From: Thiohalobacter sp.
Lineage (GTDB): Bacteria > Pseudomonadota > Gammaproteobacteria > DSM-19610
Direction: 5' to 3'
DNA length: 10,294 nt
Assembly: GCA_027010005.1 (NCBI GenBank)
Contig: JALVCM010000270.1
Location: 1 to 10,294 of the forward strand
The notes below the pieces were generated by a model. The model made no database searches, was not told where the DNA came from, and saw only the letters and a program-made list of their open reading frames with translations. The translations under genes and the position numbers were made by a program. Every line of letters starts with the position of its first letter. The first letter of the stretch is position 1. Shown piece after piece: positions 8,277 through 10,294 of this stretch.

Positions 8277-9260
8277 GTGTCAACAAACCTGAGAGACGTA
8301 TCCGTCATCGAACATCCTGCCCGCAGGCAGACAACGCTCGACAAGCACAGGAAACACAACAAAAAGCAGCTTCGCAAACTGCTGAAACGCCTTGGGGACC
8401 CCCACAAGGTAATGAATTCACCGAAGATTATTGGTGGGAAGGAACTGCTGAGGATCAGCTACGAACTGGGTGAATACCCGTACCCGGAGAAGATCAGCCT
8501 GGAAGAGTACGAAAACGAGAAGCATCTGCTGCAGATCGAGTTACTGAAGGTACAGGCCTGGGTAAAAGAGAGCGGCCAGCGCATCCTGGCACTGTTCGAA
8601 GGGCGTGATGCGGCCGGCAAGGGCGGCGCCATAAAACGCTTTATGGAACACCTGAACCCCCGCGCGGCACATGTTGTCGCACTGGAAAAACCCAACGAGC
8701 GGGAAATTGGCCAATGGTATTTCCAGCGCTACATCCAGCACCTGCCAACCCGTGGCGAAATGGTGTTCTATGACCGCTCCTGGTACAACCGCGCCGGTGT
8801 CGAGCGCGTGATGGGATTTTGCACACCGGACGAGCACCTCGAGTTCCTGCGCCAGGCACCACAACTCGAACGTATGCTGGTTAATTCCGGCATGCACCTG
8901 TTCAAGTTCTGGTTCTCGGTCAGCCGCCAGGAGCAGCTGCGACGCTTTCATGCGCGCCGCCACGACCCGCTGAAACACTGGAAACTGAGTCCGATCGATC
9001 TCCAGTCACTCGACAGGTGGGACGACTACACCCGGGAAAAGAACACCATGTTCTTTTACACAGACACAGCCGATGCACCCTGGACCGTTATTAAATCGGA
9101 TGACAAGAAGCGTGCCCGCATCAACTGCATGCGGCATTACCTGCATCAACTCGACTACCCGAGCAAGGACCCGATTGTGGCACGTGCGCCCGACCCGCTC
9201 ATCGTGGGTACCACGAAGACCATGAACAACCAGGAATCACCGGCCACTTTTCAGGAATAA
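8277..9260 (+). CDS. ppk2: PPK2-family polyphosphate kinase
   Basis: This 327-residue protein has the PPK2 kinase fold. Walker A is GRDAAGKGG (109-117), Walker B is VFYDRSWYNRAGVERV (163-178), and the lid is RRFHARRHDPLKHWKLS (222-238). SLDRWDDYTREKNTMFFYTDT (244-264) and WTVIKSDDKKRARINC (269-284) are further family hallmarks. These enzymes transfer phosphate between polyphosphate and nucleoside diphosphates. The single domain and the motif wording suggest class I (NDP phosphorylation), but substrate preference cannot be read with certainty. The N-terminal 50 residues are basic and the last 25 are variable. The GTG at 8277 is supported by AGAGGAAG (8265-8272); a CCCGG/CCGGG hairpin (8247-8260) precedes it. 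Its neighbours, a Lys-rich small protein and ppx, make this a polyphosphate locus. Confidence 0.95.
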   Translation: MSTNLRDVSVIEHPARRQTTLDKHRKHNKKQLRKLLKRLGDPHKVMNSPKIIGGKELLRISYELGEYPYPEKISLEEYENEKHLLQIELLKVQAWVKESGQRILALFEGRDAAGKGGAIKRFMEHLNPRAAHVVALEKPNEREIGQWYFQRYIQHLPTRGEMVFYDRSWYNRAGVERVMGFCTPDEHLEFLRQAPQLERMLVNSGMHLFKFWFSVSRQEQLRRFHARRHDPLKHWKLSPIDLQSLDRWDDYTREKNTMFFYTDTADAPWTVIKSDDKKRARINCMRHYLHQLDYPSKDPIVARAPDPLIVGTTKTMNNQESPATFQE

Positions 9261-9275
9261 CGGGAAACAGCACTC

Positions 9276-9551
9276 ATGTCCAAAGAAGACAAAGCCAGCA
9301 AAAAACTCGACAAGATGATCAAAAAGGCCCGCAAGGCTGCAAAGAAGGCAGAGAAAGCCGCGCAGCGGGCGGAAAAGGCCCTGCTCAAGGTCAAGGACAC
9401 CAAGAGCCGGATCAGGAGTGATGTCGAGGTGATCCGGGAAAAGAACCGCAAGCTCAGCAAACAAATGGAATCGTACGTAAAAGAGCAATCGAAAAAAGCT
9501 ATCAGGAAAAACAAAATCCGCAAGAAAGTCCGGAAAAAGAAAGCCAGCTAA
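9276..9551 (+). CDS. Small Lys/Ala-rich very basic coiled-coil protein
   Basis: The 91 residues contain 28 Lys and 9 Arg against 11 acidic residues, a net charge near +26. Residues 10-40 are an Ala/Lys helix with repeats of the type KKARKAAKKAEKAAQRAEKA. Residues 45-75 are a more ordinary coiled coil (RIRSDVEVIREKNRKLSKQM). The last 19 residues are extremely basic (KKAIRKNKIRKKVRKKKAS). No signal peptide, membrane segment or cysteine is present. The N-terminal pattern recalls histone-H1-like bacterial tails, which bind polyanions, but I recognise no family. It begins 15 nt after the ppk2 stop on the same strand, so it is probably cotranscribed. The ribosome site (GGGAAAC) is poor, yet the composition and position argue for a real gene. 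Polyphosphate or nucleic acid binding is inference. Confidence 0.75.
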   Translation: MSKEDKASKKLDKMIKKARKAAKKAEKAAQRAEKALLKVKDTKSRIRSDVEVIREKNRKLSKQMESYVKEQSKKAIRKNKIRKKVRKKKAS

Positions 9552-9593
9552 CCCCTGCTTAATACCTTTATCGTCATCCGAGGTTCCTTTACT

Positions 9594-9660
9594 GTCATTC
9601 CGGCGCACGCCGGAATCCATGCTATTGAAACTACTGGATCCCGGCGTGCGCCGGGATGAC
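9594..9660. repeat. Inverted pair of palindromic repeats
   Basis: Two 25-nt arms (9594-9618 and 9636-9660) are inverted copies with two mismatches, separated by 17 nt. Each arm is itself a palindrome: ATTCCGGCGCACGCCGGAAT on the left and ATCCCGGCGTGCGCCGGGAT on the right, each with 9-bp stems and a 2-nt loop. The GTCATTCC...GGAATCC pattern resembles dispersed repeats common in proteobacteria, including the ATTCC-type dRS3 of Neisseria (recalled, not searched). It lies between the convergent basic-protein gene and ppx. No U-tract follows the stem. It is unrelated in sequence to the REPIN at 2505-2567. Confidence 0.85.
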
Positions 9661-9668
9661 GGGAGAGG

Positions 9669-10292
9669 TCAGCGGTAATCCAGCGAGAAGCCGGCATCCG
9701 CCAGGTAGCGGGCTTCCTTCTGCAAGTCTGCACGGGTCAGCGAATGCTGCTCAAGCCAGTGATCCGGAAACACCAGCGTAACCTTCGCTCCATCGACCTG
9801 CATGGAGACAGCCGGCACCTGCTCGTCGGTCCGCCCACGGTGCAACAGGACTGCAAGGCGTAGCAGCACACACAGGCGCAGTCCCGGTTTCTGCGCCCGT
9901 TCAACCAGCCCGGCAAAACTGTTCAGGCGGATTTTCTGGCGGTGATTCAGGACCAGTGTGGCCAGCAGGGCCTGCTCTGTCCGCGAGAACCCCGGCAGGT
10001 CGGCATGTGTCAGGATGTAGGCGCCACGCTTGTGATAGGCACCGTGCGAGATCTGCAGGCCGATCTCGTGCAGTTGCGCGGCCCACTTCAGCAACAGGCC
10101 GTTCTCCTCGATCAGTTTCCAGTCCTTGCCGACCTGCCCGAACAGCAACAGTGCCGTGCGCATCACGTTATCCGCATGCCCGGCATCGAGGTTCCAGCGC
10201 CTGACAACCGACTCGACCGTTGCATCGCGCGTATCCTTGTGCCGGATACGCCCGACCAGGTCGTACAGCAACCCCTCCCTCAGCGCCTGCTC
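9669..10292 (-). CDS. ppx: Exopolyphosphatase Ppx, C-terminal part (5' end missing)
   Basis: The frame is open from the right window edge to a TGA at 9669, showing 207 C-terminal residues. It opens with EQALREGLLYDLVGRIRHKD, the conserved end of the Ppx/GppA catalytic region. A helical HD-like domain follows: LKWAAQLHEIGLQISHGAYH (visible residues 68-87), AYILTHADLPGFS, and LATLVLNHRQKIRL. The tail LRLAVLLHRGRTDE and FPDHWLEQHSLTRADLQKEARYL matches the E. coli Ppx C-terminus in style. Ppx removes terminal phosphates from polyphosphate chains. GppA is the alternative, but the alignment to Ppx is closer from memory. The gene converges on ppk2, so polyphosphate use and breakdown genes flank the basic protein. 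Confidence 0.93.
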   Translation of the reverse strand, partial: EQALREGLLYDLVGRIRHKDTRDATVESVVRRWNLDAGHADNVMRTALLLFGQVGKDWKLIEENGLLLKWAAQLHEIGLQISHGAYHKRGAYILTHADLPGFSRTEQALLATLVLNHRQKIRLNSFAGLVERAQKPGLRLCVLLRLAVLLHRGRTDEQVPAVSMQVDGAKVTLVFPDHWLEQHSLTRADLQKEARYLADAGFSLDYR

Positions 10293-10294
10293 CG

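Noticed and set aside
8162..8473. 103-residue plus-strand open frame starting in the dcd/ppk2 gap
   Set aside because: It overlaps ppk2 in another frame, has no family features, and the ppk2 frame has its own ribosome site and motifs.
9548..9733. Minus-strand 61-residue open frame containing WIPACAGMT
   Set aside because: It is a translation of the inverted repeat plus the end of ppx in another frame. This peptide pattern (RHPGARRDP, WIPACAGMT) is, as I recall, a common false gene from this repeat family.

Overview
The window looks like a chromosomal housekeeping region of a GC-rich gammaproteobacterium. The best evidence is gene order: arsC-like, wrbA, DUF2069, hda, DUF2066, purM, purN and DUF3108 recalls the block around PA0943-PA0950 of Pseudomonas aeruginosa. 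That comparison is from memory and was not searched. The host is probably not Pseudomonas itself, because a CDP-alcohol phosphatidyltransferase gene sits inside the block. No tRNA, rRNA, CRISPR array, transposase gene or recognisable defence system is visible.

Layout. Positions 1-1056 hold two minus-strand lipoprotein genes of the DUF4398 type; the first reached from the left edge also carries a LysM domain and is cut by the edge. Each has a candidate promoter with a TTGAC -35 box and a TG-extended -10 box. Positions 1195-2509 hold a plus-strand operon: an arsenate-reductase-like protein, a WrbA quinone reductase and a DUF2069 membrane protein. Facing it on the minus strand (4872-2563) is a second operon: a DUF2066 exported protein, a CDP-alcohol phosphatidyltransferase and Hda. 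The two operons meet in a large palindrome made of two inverted REP units, and this palindrome contains the stop codons of both flanking genes. Positions 5011-7503 hold purM, purN and DUF3108 on the plus strand, with overlapping start and stop codons. dcd (8082-7513) lies on the minus strand.

Positions 8277-10292 form a polyphosphate locus: a class I-like PPK2 polyphosphate kinase, a 91-residue very basic Lys/Ala-rich protein, a second and unrelated inverted repeat pair, and the 3' part of an exopolyphosphatase (ppx) on the minus strand, cut by the right edge. The small basic protein lying between polyphosphate synthesis or use and its breakdown is the most interesting uncharacterised gene here. 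The dcd/ppk2 intergenic region contains an FNR/DNR-like half-site pair.

Genes within each operon are tightly packed, with 4-8 nt overlaps or 2-14 nt gaps, so translational coupling is likely. No gene-free stretch exceeds 300 bases. The longest are 8083-8276, 550-720, 1057-1194 and 4873-5010.
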